Source of the DNA: JBEIHX01 sp040381075
Lineage (GTDB): Bacteria > Pseudomonadota > Alphaproteobacteria > Caulobacterales > Aquidulcibacteraceae
Direction of reading: 5' to 3'
Length of the DNA: 64,000 nucleotides
Assembly (NCBI GenBank): GCA_040381075.1
Contig: JBEIHX010000003.1
Location: 1 to 64,000 of the forward strand
Part shown: positions 50,671 to 58,908 of the stretch, in pieces
Layout of the letters: each line of letters opens with the position of its first letter
Numbering within the stretch: the first letter of the stretch is position 1
The notes under the pieces: generated by a model
What the model was told of the DNA's origin: nothing
What the model saw: only the letters and a program-made list of their open reading frames with translations
Database searches by the model: none
Program-made: the position numbers and the translations under genes

Positions 50671-51690
50671 CTAAATGGCGGTGGCGGCGTCTTCGTCCGC
50701 CCTGAGCGCTGCAGCGCGGCGGCGCGCATTGTGGATGAGTTCGCCCGGGCCGTCCTCGTCGTCCGGGCGCGAGGCCGCCAGCGCAAGAACCTCGCGGTAG
50801 CCTTTGCGCACCTCCAGGCGCGCGCCGTACGGTCCAGACATCAGTAGGCGGTGCAGTTCCGGCAGGTTGTAGCAGGGAACGTAATGGAGCAGGTGATGTT
50901 CAAGGTGGTAATTCACATTGTAGGGGGCGAGCAACAGCCGTTCGATCGGGTTGGCGAGGGTCGTGCGGGCGTTTCGGAACGCATCTGAGGTGTCGACCAC
51001 CGCGTGTTCTGCGATGTTGCGGATACGCAGCGCGACCATATGCCAGGTGAGGAGCGGGACGATCCACAGGAGCGGATAGGCCCACCACACGCCGCACGCG
51101 GCAAGCAGGCCGGCGAGGATCGCATTGGCGGCGAGCGCCCCGCCGAGCTTGCGGCGGAAAAGGGCGAGCCGTTCGGGCCACGCCGCCCCTGCCGGTCCGA
51201 GAGCATTGGCGAACTGGGCTTTGCGCTGTTCAAAGCCGGTCCGGCCCGTCACGTCCCGGATCAGTTTGCGGCGCAGGCTCCTGGCGGTGATCGGAAAGTG
51301 CCTGGAGAGGATCAGGTCGGGATCGTGCTGCTGGCCGGTATGGGCGTGGTGCCTGAAATGATAACGCTGGTAGGAGCGGGTCTCTGCAAAGACCGGGAAG
51401 GCGCACAGCCACTGTGACACCCACAGGTTCAGGCGCTGGTCCTGCGCCAGACCGCCATGCGTGCCTTCGTGCATCAGGATGGCGAGCCCAAGCTGGCGCC
51501 CGCCGATCACCGCGACCGCCAGCAGGTAGGTGACTGGATTGGGCAGGGCGGCGACGAGCGCGATGGCAAGGGTGATCAGGGCCCAGGCATGGGCGACCAT
51601 GGCGAGCCCCTTGAGGGTTGACCGCCTGCGCACGCGGATCAACTGCGCCGGGGTGAGAAGGTCCCGCGCGGTTATGCGCGGCGTGCTCAC
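50671..51690 (-). CDS. Fatty acid desaturase family protein
   Basis: A 339-residue membrane-bound di-iron enzyme with three histidine boxes: HEGTH (74-78), HFRHH (111-115) and HLEHH (262-266). Four to six hydrophobic segments lie at about 30-75 and 185-220. It introduces double bonds into acyl chains, or hydroxylates related lipids, with electrons from ferredoxin or cytochrome. The start is the GTG at 51690 (VSTPRITARDLLTPAQ); the longer open frame has unrelated composition. The gene is divergent from phhB. Confidence 0.9.
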   Translation of the reverse strand: MSTPRITARDLLTPAQLIRVRRRSTLKGLAMVAHAWALITLAIALVAALPNPVTYLLAVAVIGGRQLGLAILMHEGTHGGLAQDQRLNLWVSQWLCAFPVFAETRSYQRYHFRHHAHTGQQHDPDLILSRHFPITARSLRRKLIRDVTGRTGFEQRKAQFANALGPAGAAWPERLALFRRKLGGALAANAILAGLLAACGVWWAYPLLWIVPLLTWHMVALRIRNIAEHAVVDTSDAFRNARTTLANPIERLLLAPYNVNYHLEHHLLHYVPCYNLPELHRLLMSGPYGARLEVRKGYREVLALAASRPDDEDGPGELIHNARRRAAALRADEDAATAI

Positions 51691-52080
51691 GGCCGTCCCT
51701 GCCAGGCTGCGGCGCGCCGGCGCCGGGCTGGCGCAGCGGTCCCGCCGCACGGGGCCTGCCGTGCGGCTGCGTCACTCTGCCTTGCCGGGCTGTTAGACAT
51801 GGATTGGGTGTAGCGCCCGACGCCGGTGTGGTCCAGGCGGGCATGATGGCCGCCTCGCCAGGCCGGGCAGCCCACGTCCCTTCGACGGCTCCCTTTCAAC
51901 GGCTCCCTTTCAACGGCGCCTGGTCGACCCTCCCCCCCTCGAAGGCCCCCCTCGAAGGCCCGTATCCAGGGCCCGTATCGAAGACCAGTATTCCAAGGCC
52001 TGTACTTGAAGGGGTAGAGTGAGCACGCGGCGCTGCCGACGGACTGTCTGACGCGCGGTACAGCAAGAGGGAGACGCGCT
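51691..52080. other. Divergent spacer between the desaturase gene and phhB
   Basis: 390 bp without a supported gene. The central part (about 51876-52015) is built of imperfect short tandem repeats. AAGAGGGAG at 52067-52075 is the ribosome site of phhB. Confidence 0.4.
51876..52015. repeat. Imperfect 14-17-bp tandem repeats
   Basis: Two blocks are visible. TCCCTTTCAACGGC occurs twice after a variant with TTCGACGGC (51876-51917), and then CCCCTCGAAGGCC occurs twice (about 51946-51961), followed by looser copies with CCCGTATC (51959-51980) and AAGGCCTGTACTTGAAGG. The whole is more degraded than other arrays in the window. Confidence 0.7.
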
Positions 52081-52380
52081 ATGGCGCATACGCGAATTGG
52101 CGCGGCTGCTGCGCTGCAGCAACTCCGGGGGTGGTCTGCGACGCCGGATCGGGACGCGATCTTCAAACGGTTTGTTTTCGCAGACTTCAAGGAAGCCTTC
52201 GCATTCATGACGGCGGCTGCCCTCAAGGCTGAGCAGATGGATCACCATCCCGAATGGTTCAACGTCTATCGGACGGTCGATGTGACGCTGGCCACGCATG
52301 ACGCTGACGGGGTCACCGCGCTTGACGTCGAACTCGCCGCCTTCATGGACCGGACGGCGGCGCGGCTGGAGCCGGCGTGA
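52081..52380 (+). CDS. phhB: Pterin-4-alpha-carbinolamine dehydratase
   Basis: A 99-residue enzyme that dehydrates carbinolamine pterin, recycling the cofactor of phenylalanine hydroxylase; it may also work in other pterin pathways. The active-site motif is visible as EQMDHHPEWFNVYRTVDVTLATHDADGVTALDVELA (about 50-86), with the catalytic His-His. AAGAGGGAG precedes the ATG. No phenylalanine hydroxylase gene is nearby. The last 38 bp overlap a convergent lipoprotein gene. Confidence 0.95.
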   Translation: MAHTRIGAAAALQQLRGWSATPDRDAIFKRFVFADFKEAFAFMTAAALKAEQMDHHPEWFNVYRTVDVTLATHDADGVTALDVELAAFMDRTAARLEPA

Positions 52381-52903
52381 CGCGCGCGGCCAGATTGGCG
52401 AGCACGTCACGGGCGTCGAAGGCGTCTGCACGGTCGGCTGGTTTGGGTCCCTTGAACATCGCCACTTCGGCGCTCGCCGTGTACCGACTCGTTTCGCGGA
52501 CCAGATAGGGTTCATCCCACAGGTCTGCGAAAGGATCATGGGCCGGGATCCAGCCAAGGCGCGGATGAAAGTACCAGTAGCCTGCGCGCGGTCCGGAGGC
52601 GCGCGGCCAGGCTGACCCGATCCGGTTGGTCTTCTCGTCGGTGGAGCGCCCGGTGATGACGAAGTGGTCGAAGCCGTTCGCCAGTGTGAGTTCTGCGGCG
52701 CGGTTGAGCAGGTATGTTTCCACGATATCGCGGCTGGTGAGCGTGTTGCCGGCGAAGGTGACCCGCCAGCGGTTGGCCTCGATGCGGCTCTCGGCGTAGC
52801 CGCCCTGGCTGGCGTCCGACAGCGGAGCGTACATTGTGGGCGTGGCGCAGGCGGCAGCGAAGGCGGCGATGAGCACGATCAGGGTAGAGCGCACAGGCGA
52901 CAT
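52343..52903 (-). CDS. CC0125/CC1285-like lipoprotein
   Basis: A 186-residue protein with lipoprotein signal MSPVRSTLIVLIAAFAAAC (Cys19). The domain YAPLSDASQGGYAESRIEANRWRVTFAGNTLTSRDIVETYLLNRAAELTLANGFDHFVI matches the group described from Caulobacter as the CC0125/CC1285 family, of unknown function. The C-terminal 60 residues are variable. The start at 52903 gives the signal peptide; 18 codons are open upstream. The 38-bp tail-to-tail overlap with phhB is coding on both strands. Confidence 0.82.
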   Translation of the reverse strand: MSPVRSTLIVLIAAFAAACATPTMYAPLSDASQGGYAESRIEANRWRVTFAGNTLTSRDIVETYLLNRAAELTLANGFDHFVITGRSTDEKTNRIGSAWPRASGPRAGYWYFHPRLGWIPAHDPFADLWDEPYLVRETSRYTASAEVAMFKGPKPADRADAFDARDVLANLAARVTPAPAAPPSGP

Positions 52904-53385
52904 GGTCTTGCTCCAGGCGGTTTGAGAATCTGCGCCAGCTTCCGAAATGGCGACCACTCCATCCTACCACACCAGCCCGTCCGCCGTGGAGCGGACTGCT
53001 CAGGCGCGCCTTCGGGGCTGGCGCCGGGATCCCGACCTGTGATCCCGGTGAGGGTGGTCGCGGGCGGGAGCTTTCGGCGGGGAGCGGCCGTGGGATGTTT
53101 CTCCTGGATGTTCCCCTTCGATGGTTTGGGTGGATGTCTCTTCGGCGTGTTGCAGTGGGCTGTTTCACGGGGAGCCCCGCTCGCGGGTCTGGGGGACGGG
53201 TCTGGGAGGCAGTCCCGATGAAGCGGTTCGCGGGCGCGCGGGTGCGCGGGTGCGCGGGTGCGTCGGCTCCTGCCGGCGGCGACTGTCGCCATTGAAGGCG
53301 CAATTCGGCGGGCGGGCGGCTATGCGTTCATCGCAGCGTCATATTCGTGCGTGCACACCTAGGGCAGAATCGGGAGCGCGGTCGC
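52904..53385. other. Divergent spacer between the CC0125-like gene and the QTSP protein gene
   Basis: 482 bp with no supported gene. A three-copy 8-bp array lies at about 53236-53262. The promoter of the gene at 53386 should be in the last 100 bp; the ATATTCG region near 53341 is a -10-like candidate. Confidence 0.35.
53236..53262. repeat. 8-bp tandem array, 3 copies
   Basis: GCGCGGGT occurs three times in a row with a near-copy before it. It is GC-only apart from one T per unit, so it could have arisen by simple slippage. Confidence 0.75.
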
Positions 53386-53832
53386 ATGAACACCATGAGT
53401 TTCCACACAGGGTCCCTCCTGCGGGCTGCAGTCCTCGCGATCTGGTGTCTGGCCGGTGCGGGCCTCTGCGCACCGCTCGCGGGCGCCCAGGCGCAGACCT
53501 CCCCGCAGACCTCCCCGCAGACCTCCCCGCAGGGCGCTGCGCCCGCCGACAGCGCCCGCGCCATCCAGGCCGCATGCGTGCGACGCGGCGAGGGGGTTGC
53601 AGTCTGCGCGTGCGGGGTGGGTCTCGCCTATGCCCGGCTCGACCCGCGGGTCTTCGCCTTGATACCCGACGTCGAGCCGCTGCTGGCCGAGCGTGATCAG
53701 TTCAAGGCGATCGCCGGTCTTGTGGCGCTCGCCGGCGCCAAGGGGCTTTCGCTCAGCGACCTTCAGACCGCGTACCAAACCATCCGCGACAACCGAAAGG
53801 AAGTTGCAGTCGTGTGCAGGCCGCTTGGCTAG
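53386..53832 (+). CDS. Secreted protein of unknown function with QTSP repeats
   Basis: A 148-residue protein with signal peptide (MNTMSFHTGSLLRAAVLAIWCLAGAGLCAPLAGAQA) followed by three QTSP tetrapeptides. These come from three perfect 12-bp repeats in frame. The rest has two close cysteines (CVRRGEGVAVCACG), then LDPRVFALIPDVEPLLAERDQF and a last Cys near the end. The pattern resembles small exported proteins with one helical domain, but no family was recognised. It is followed by another small lipoprotein gene after 53 bp, and the two may form an operon. Confidence 0.7.
   Translation: MNTMSFHTGSLLRAAVLAIWCLAGAGLCAPLAGAQAQTSPQTSPQTSPQGAAPADSARAIQAACVRRGEGVAVCACGVGLAYARLDPRVFALIPDVEPLLAERDQFKAIAGLVALAGAKGLSLSDLQTAYQTIRDNRKEVAVVCRPLG
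53497..53532 (+). repeat. 12-bp in-frame tandem repeat within a coding region, 3 copies
   Basis: ACCTCCCCGCAG is repeated three times without mismatch (53497, 53509, 53521) and encodes TSPQ each time. This is the only array found inside a gene that is clearly translated, and it is the length that keeps the frame. Confidence 0.93.
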
Positions 53833-53885
53833 AGCACCGTCCGCCGTCGGTGGGGCGGCGGGTATGAACCAGGGGGGGAAACGTC

Positions 53886-54326
53886 ATGCTTCGGATCAGG
53901 AATGTCTCGGCGGCGGGGCTTGTGGTGTCCGGTCTCGCGTTGCTGGCTGGCTGCGAAACCACGCTTGGCTATCGTCAGCAGATGGATTCGTGGACCGGCC
54001 GGACCGGCGATGACCTCATCATTGCATGGGGCGCCCCGATCGCACGCGAGCGGCTGTCCGATGGGCGCGCGGTCTGGATCTATGACCGCGAGACGGTCAA
54101 CCACCAGGAGGGCTACTGGCGCACTGAGCGACGCGAGCGCCGCGAGACGGTGGTCGTTGACGGCGTCAAGCAGGAGCGCGTGATCTCGGTCGATACGCCG
54201 GTGTGGGAGCCTCCGAAAACCACCGTGACCCAGTGCGAGACGCGGTTCGTCATGACGCAGGATGTGCGGGTTGAGCAGGTCGCGTTCGAGGGCGGCGGCT
54301 GCGTCGCGCCCGAACGCCGCCAATAG
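53886..54326 (+). CDS. Small outer membrane-type lipoprotein
   Basis: A 146-residue lipoprotein with signal MLRIRNVSAAGLVVSGLALLAGC (Cys23). The following part, MDSWTGRTGDDLIIAWGAPIARERLSDGRAVWIYDRETVN, has the WxG...L..WG.P....L.DGR..W.Y pattern of small BamE/OmlA-like lipoproteins, in which a helix-strand unit senses or binds a partner. The later part carries two cysteines (QCETRF, GGGCV) that could pair. The function is not known. It is the last gene before a convergent spacer with a six-copy array. Confidence 0.7.
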   Translation: MLRIRNVSAAGLVVSGLALLAGCETTLGYRQQMDSWTGRTGDDLIIAWGAPIARERLSDGRAVWIYDRETVNHQEGYWRTERRERRETVVVDGVKQERVISVDTPVWEPPKTTVTQCETRFVMTQDVRVEQVAFEGGGCVAPERRQ

Positions 54327-54697
54327 GCATCGCCAGGACGCATCGCGTCACAGGAAGCGGCCGTCCTGTCATTGTGGCGCGCGGTCGTGACCCGCTGGTC
54401 CCCGGCCCGGCCGCTCGCAGGCCGCGCGGCCTCCCGGGCCGGCCCATCATACAAAGGCAGCCATACCGGGCAGCCATACCGGGCCGCCATACCGGGCCGC
54501 CATACCGGGCCGCCATACCGGGCCGCCATACCGGGCAGGCGCGCAGCTCGTGCGAGCTTCCGATCCGCCGCCCCCAGGTTTGACGCGATGCGTTGCACGT
54601 CAGCGCGACTGCGGCGCGTATGTCGGGCGTTTCCGCCCCGGGTCTGGAGGCGCTGCGCGTTCAAGAGATGTCGTCCAGGCGCATCTCCGGCGCCGGA
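54327..54697. other. Convergent spacer with a 13-bp array
   Basis: These 371 bp between the lipoprotein gene and the alpha/beta hydrolase gene show no gene or intrinsic terminator. The array at 54458-54535 is the only marked structure. Confidence 0.45.
54458..54535. repeat. 13-bp tandem array, 6 copies
   Basis: CAGCCATACCGGG occurs twice (54458, 54471) and then CCGCCATACCGGG four times (54484, 54497, 54510, 54523). All copies agree except for the second base, so the array is young. Confidence 0.96.
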
Positions 54698-55717
54698 TCA
54701 TCGCGGCGCCTGAACCGGCAAGGGCGGAAGTTCGCGCTCGATGACGGCGGATGGGGCGGCGAGCGCATAATCGAGGAACGCGGCTGCGTCACGGGCGCTT
54801 TGCTGGGGGATCTCCTCCTGCGGGATGTGGCCGACGTTCCTGTAGACGATCAACTCGGATGACGGGATCAGGCGATCGAAGGACTCGGCGACTGCAAGCG
54901 GCGCCAGCGGATCGATCTCACCGTGCAGGATTAAAGTCGGGCGCAGGATCTCGCCGAGCTTCTGGGCTTCGGCGGCGTCATAGACCTGTACCGCGGGAAT
55001 GCGCAGCTGCAGGGCGCGATTGCCGGGTCCCCTGGCGAGCTGGAGATGACGGTCCACGAAGGCCTTCGTGACCAGCGCATCATCGCCCACCATCGCCTTG
55101 AAGCCCCGCTCCATCAGGCCGCGGTTTTCCACGTAGCGCAGCGCGCCGCGAAATGCGGGGTTCGCGAACATGGCGCGCGTGCTCGCCAGACGCGCCATGC
55201 GCGCCGGGTCCTCTGGCACGCCCACAGCGTCTACGAGGATGAGCGCCGAGACCTTTTCCGGATGCGCGAGCGCGTAGCGCCACGCGACATGGCCCCCCAT
55301 CGAATTGCCGGCGAGCGCAAAGCGCCCAATGCCGCGCGCAGCCAGCACCCGGTCGGTGAATTCCACAAGTCCAGGCACGCTGACGTCAGCCTGCGGGGGG
55401 GGCTGCGTCAACCCATGGCCCGGAAAGTCAAACCGGATCACACGATATTGCGTGCTGAGATCCGCCGCCCAGGCGTCCCGTGTCTGCAGGGACGAGGCGT
55501 AGCCGTGCAGGAGCACCAAGACCGGCGCATCGCGCGGCCCCTCATCGCGCAGATGCACCTGCGCGCCGTCGGCCAACGCCACAGTCTCCGATTCTTCGTT
55601 TGCATACTGAGCGAAAAGCCGCTCCCGCGGGAGGTCTGGCCGCACATAGACGGCTGCGCCCAGCGCTGCGAGACCGATTGCCGCCACCGCGGCCCAAGTC
55701 ACCACCGATTTGATCAC
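54698..55717 (-). CDS. Alpha/beta hydrolase with N-terminal membrane anchor
   Basis: A 339-residue protein with one N-terminal hydrophobic segment (about 5-25). The hydrolase domain has the oxyanion loop LLHGYASS, nucleophile Ser139 in GNSMGG, acid Asp269 in HGEIDPLAP and base His297 in VGHIPQEE. It resembles the lipase/haloperoxidase-like subgroup of periplasm-facing hydrolases. The start is the GTG at 55717, preceded by TTGGAGGTG with ideal spacing; an ORF that extends 650 bp further upstream overlaps the histone-like gene and is rejected. The substrate is unknown. Confidence 0.88.
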   Translation of the reverse strand: MIKSVVTWAAVAAIGLAALGAAVYVRPDLPRERLFAQYANEESETVALADGAQVHLRDEGPRDAPVLVLLHGYASSLQTRDAWAADLSTQYRVIRFDFPGHGLTQPPPQADVSVPGLVEFTDRVLAARGIGRFALAGNSMGGHVAWRYALAHPEKVSALILVDAVGVPEDPARMARLASTRAMFANPAFRGALRYVENRGLMERGFKAMVGDDALVTKAFVDRHLQLARGPGNRALQLRIPAVQVYDAAEAQKLGEILRPTLILHGEIDPLAPLAVAESFDRLIPSSELIVYRNVGHIPQEEIPQQSARDAAAFLDYALAAPSAVIERELPPLPVQAPR

Positions 55718-55970
55718 CGAATCACCTCCAAGGCCCCGGTCTGATTCGTCTTTCCAGAGACGGTATCGCCGCCTCCAGGCCGGGTTTGACCGGGTCCCGG
55801 CGCCGTCGCCACCTGCTTCGCCAACGAAAGCTAGCACTTTTTGCGATGACTCCGCACTTATCCCCATGACTTTTGCTTCAATGCGCGCTAGCCAGTTGCG
55901 CACAGACCCGAGAGCGCTCACGCTTTTGGCAAGCAGCGAGTGGGGCTGCTGTCTGGGAGAGGGAACAGTC

Positions 55971-56153
55971 ATGGCAGAGAAGAAAGCTGCTGCGAAACCC
56001 GCGGCGAAAAAACCTGCAGCCAAGGCGGCGAAGCCTGCCGCGGCGAAAGCTGCGCCGGCCAAGAAGGCTGCTCCGGCGAAGAAGCCGGCCGCCAAGCCTG
56101 CCGCCAAAGCCGCCGCCAAACCGGCTGCAAAGCCTGCGGCCAAGAAGAAGTAA
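55971..56153 (+). CDS. Histone H1-like Ala/Lys/Pro-rich protein
   Basis: A 60-residue protein made almost only of Ala, Lys and Pro, with repeated KPAAK, AAKPA and APAKKA units and a KKK end. Such HctB/AlgP-type proteins resemble the C-terminal tail of histone H1 and bind DNA without sequence preference; in several bacteria they help compact the nucleoid. GGGAGAGGG precedes the ATG, and a strong intrinsic terminator follows 30 bp after the stop, so it is a single-gene unit and probably well expressed. Confidence 0.85.
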   Translation: MAEKKAAAKPAAKKPAAKAAKPAAAKAAPAKKAAPAKKPAAKPAAKAAAKPAAKPAAKKK

Positions 56154-56182
56154 GACGAAGGCTGCCACGGCAGTCTGTCGGG

Positions 56183-56215
56183 AGGCGCGCTGGTTTCGGC
56201 GCGCCTTTTTCTTTT
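56183..56215 (+). terminator. Rho-independent terminator of the histone-like gene
   Basis: AGGCGCGC (56183-56190), an 8-nt loop TGGTTTCG and GCGCGCCT (56199-56206) form an 8-bp GC-rich stem followed by TTTTTCTTTT. It was the only textbook intrinsic terminator noticed in the window. Confidence 0.92.
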
Positions 56216-56481
56216 GGGGTTTGCCGTCCTGTGAGGTCTGCGTTTCGCGCTTGCTGTTGGAGCGGTGCGCAGGACGCGCTGCAATCGACGCCTGATCCAC
56301 ATCTTCATCACCCCCTGCGTCGGTCGCGCGCACCCACGTCCTGCGCCAGGATCCGGCCATGGAGCCATCGCAGAAGAAGACCAGGTGATGGCGCCGGGTC
56401 ATCGCCGCGACCTGCCCGGTGATGGTGACGCGACCGCCGGCGCGCCGGCTTTAGCGCCCGTCTTCGACGCGCGTGGGGCGC

Positions 56482-56513
56482 GGCGCGCGTGCAGCCCGGC
56501 GCGCGTGCAGCCC
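56482..56513. repeat. 16-bp tandem duplication
   Basis: GGCGCGCGTGCAGCCC occurs twice in direct succession (56482-56497, 56498-56513), with a partial third copy GGCGCGG. It lies 43 bp before the stop codon of the ThiF/MoeB gene. Confidence 0.88.
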
Positions 56514-56556
56514 GGCGCGGTGCTGCGTTCGCACGCGCCTTCGCCGCACCGCGAAA

Positions 56557-57333
56557 TCAGCCGGGCGCGCCGCCGCACACAGGGCAGTCTGGATCCGGGG
56601 CAAGCCGGACGGTGCGTGCTTCGCCGCTGAGCCCGTCGATGATCGCCAGGCGCCCAATGAGCGGGTCGCCTGCCGCAGTGATCAGCTTGACCGCCTCGAG
56701 CGCCATCAGGGAGCCGGCAAGGCCGGCAAGCGCGCCGACGACGCCGACTGCTGCGCAGGTCGGCGCCTGCGGCGGCGCAGCCGGCACGAAGCATTGATAA
56801 CAGGGATTGCGCTCCGTAGTCGGACGCCCCTTCGTGCACCCTGACGCGAAAACGCCGACCTGTGCCTCCCAGCGACCGATTGCGCCGGACACGAGCGGTC
56901 TGGCGGCGCGATGGCAGGCCTCGTTCACCACAAAGCGGGTTGCAAAATCGTCGCACCCATCCAGCACCACATCGATGTCGCGCAGCAGATCCCCGGCGCT
57001 GTGCGCGTCGAAACGCTGCGCCAGGCCTTCCAGCCTGATGTGGGGGTTCAGCGCGGCCAGACGCTCGAGCCCCGCTTCCACCTTTGGCCGTCCGACATCA
57101 GCGCTGGCGAAGAGCACCTGGCGCTGCAGGTTGGACAGGCTGACATGATCATCATCGACGAGGCGCAGCAGTCCGACGCCTGCAGCGGCGAGATAGAGGG
57201 CTGCCGGTCCGCCAAGACCGCCGGCGCCCACGATCAGGACCCGCGCCTCGGCGAGCCGCTTCTGGCCTGGGCCGCCAATCTCGCGCAGCATGATGTGGCG
57301 CGCATAGCGCTCCACGTAGGAAGGGTCGCTCAT
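56557..57333 (-). CDS. ThiF/MoeB/HesA-family adenylyltransferase
   Basis: A 258-residue E1-like enzyme that adenylates the C-terminus of a small sulfur carrier protein. The nucleotide site has VLIVGAGGLGGPAALYLAAAGVG (33-55) and RQVLFASADVGRPKVEA; the Asp in DGCDDFATRFVVNEAC is the metal site. Two CxxC pairs (NPCYQCF and DPDCPVCGG) bind the structural zinc. The form without a rhodanese domain fits MoeB (molybdopterin) or ThiF (thiamine); the carrier gene is not adjacent, so the pathway is open. The start at 57333 gives the typical SYVERYARHIMLREIGGPGQ beginning. Confidence 0.92.
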   Translation of the reverse strand: MSDPSYVERYARHIMLREIGGPGQKRLAEARVLIVGAGGLGGPAALYLAAAGVGLLRLVDDDHVSLSNLQRQVLFASADVGRPKVEAGLERLAALNPHIRLEGLAQRFDAHSAGDLLRDIDVVLDGCDDFATRFVVNEACHRAARPLVSGAIGRWEAQVGVFASGCTKGRPTTERNPCYQCFVPAAPPQAPTCAAVGVVGALAGLAGSLMALEAVKLITAAGDPLIGRLAIIDGLSGEARTVRLAPDPDCPVCGGAPG

Positions 57334-57527
57334 GCGTGCAGACTGGCCGTGCGCCGGTGCGCCTGTCCAGGGTGCGCCTGAGATTGCGGTGCAGCTGGCG
57401 CCCCAGGCGATGCGGCGCGACCGGCCTGCAAACCCTGGGTGAGGCGCCAAGCCGGCGCAGCGACCGCAAAATCACGCACACGCCTGTGCAAAGCGCGCTA
57501 GGGTGACGGGGAGAATCCTGAGGTTCC

Positions 57528-58850
57528 GTGTCGGCCCCCACCCCCTATCTCGCAGTCCACCGGCTTCTGGAGGATACCGGCGCGCCGGTGTTCCTGACCG
57601 GGCGCGCCGGCAGCGGGAAGAGCACCCTCCTGCGCGACTGGGTGGGCGCAACCAGGAAAACCGTCGCAGTGCTCGCGCCCACCGGAATCGCCGCGATCAA
57701 CGTCGGCGGACAGACGGTGCATTCGTTCTTCAAGTTTCCTCCCCGCTATCTGGAGGCGCGCGACATCCGCAAAGGCCCCAATGGCGGCGTGATCCGGCGG
57801 CTCGACGCGCTGGTGATCGATGAGGTGTCGATGGTGCGGGCCGACCTCATGGACGCCGTCGATGGAGTGCTGAGGCTGGCCCGCAACGACCAGTCCCCGT
57901 TTGGCGGGGTTCAGATGATCCTGGTCGGCGACCCGCACCAATTGCCGCCCGTGGTGGATCGCGCCCTCGCCCAGCACTTCGATCAGCGCTTTGGCGGTGG
58001 GTACTTCTTCAACACCTCCGGGTTTCGCGCGGCCGGTTTCACCAAGGTTGAGCTGCGGCGGGTGTTTCGCCAGTCAGATGGGGAGTTTCTGGCCATCCTC
58101 GACCGTATCCGGCGGGCGGACATTCGCAACGAGGATGGCCAAAGGCTCAACACCTGCGTCCGTCCGCGCCCTGACCTGTCGGCCGATGAGAGCGCCATTG
58201 TGCTCACGCCGACCAACGAAGTGGCCGGCAGGATCAACGCCGCCCAGCTCGCCCGTCTGCCTGGCGACAGCACGGTCTATCCCGGCGGCGTGGACGGCGA
58301 CTTTGACGCCAAGCTGTTCCCGGTGGAGGCTGATCTCGCGCTCAAGCCGGGCGCCCGCGTGATGATCACAAAGAACGATCCTGACGGGCGATGGGTCAAC
58401 GGCACCATTGGCGTGATCGAGGAGCTCGGCGCGGCCGTTATTCGCGTGCGGGTGGGCCGGCTTGTTCATGACATCGAAAAGACCACCTGGGAGCGTTTCC
58501 GCTACGATGTCGACATCATGGCGGACGCGGTGACCAAGACCGCAGTCGGCGCCTTCCGGCAGTTTCCGCTGCGGCTGGCCTGGGCGCTCACGGTGCACAA
58601 GGCCCAAGGCCTCACCTTCGACGCGGTTCACATCGACTTCGGCTCCGGCATGTTTGCGCACGGCCAGGCCTATGTGGCGCTGTCGCGCTGCCGCACGCTG
58701 GCGGGGCTCGGCCTGTCGCGCCCGCTGCGCCGCAGCGACCTGGTGGTGGATCCACGGGCCTTCGACTATGGCGAGGAGGATGTGCTGGTCGAGGCTGACG
58801 ACTACGTGATCACGCGCCTGACGGGGCGACAGCACATCCCGATGGACTGA
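57528..58850 (+). CDS. PIF1-like / RecD-type superfamily 1B DNA helicase
   Basis: A 440-residue ATPase with Walker A GRAGSGKST (25-33), Walker B LDALVIDEVSMVRADL, motif III GDPHQLPPVV and later VIVLTPTN-like, TVHKAQGLTFDAVHIDFG and YVALSRCRTLAGLGL motifs. This set matches the short bacterial PIF1-like/AAA_30 helicases that unwind DNA 5' to 3', often acting on G-quadruplexes or during repair. It starts with GTG at 57528. No relaxase or mobile element is close. It is convergent with the SDR gene at 58 bp. Confidence 0.9.
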   Translation: MSAPTPYLAVHRLLEDTGAPVFLTGRAGSGKSTLLRDWVGATRKTVAVLAPTGIAAINVGGQTVHSFFKFPPRYLEARDIRKGPNGGVIRRLDALVIDEVSMVRADLMDAVDGVLRLARNDQSPFGGVQMILVGDPHQLPPVVDRALAQHFDQRFGGGYFFNTSGFRAAGFTKVELRRVFRQSDGEFLAILDRIRRADIRNEDGQRLNTCVRPRPDLSADESAIVLTPTNEVAGRINAAQLARLPGDSTVYPGGVDGDFDAKLFPVEADLALKPGARVMITKNDPDGRWVNGTIGVIEELGAAVIRVRVGRLVHDIEKTTWERFRYDVDIMADAVTKTAVGAFRQFPLRLAWALTVHKAQGLTFDAVHIDFGSGMFAHGQAYVALSRCRTLAGLGLSRPLRRSDLVVDPRAFDYGEEDVLVEADDYVITRLTGRQHIPMD

Positions 58851-58908
58851 CCGGCGCCGGGCGGGGCGGCGGCGGGGCGCGGGGTGTCCCTCTGCAGTTC
58901 AGGCCCGC

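Larger units (their letters stand above)
56154..56556. other. Convergent spacer between the histone-like gene and the ThiF/MoeB gene
   Basis: 403 bp without a gene. It contains the terminator of the histone-like gene (56183-56215) and a two-copy 16-bp array (56482-56513) close to the ThiF stop. The middle shows nothing recognisable. Confidence 0.5.

Noticed and set aside
54698..56368. A single 556-residue protein joining the alpha/beta hydrolase to an Ala-rich N-terminal part
   Set aside because: The extra N-terminal part is antisense to the histone-like gene and its terminator; the GTG at 55717 has an ideal ribosome site and membrane anchor.
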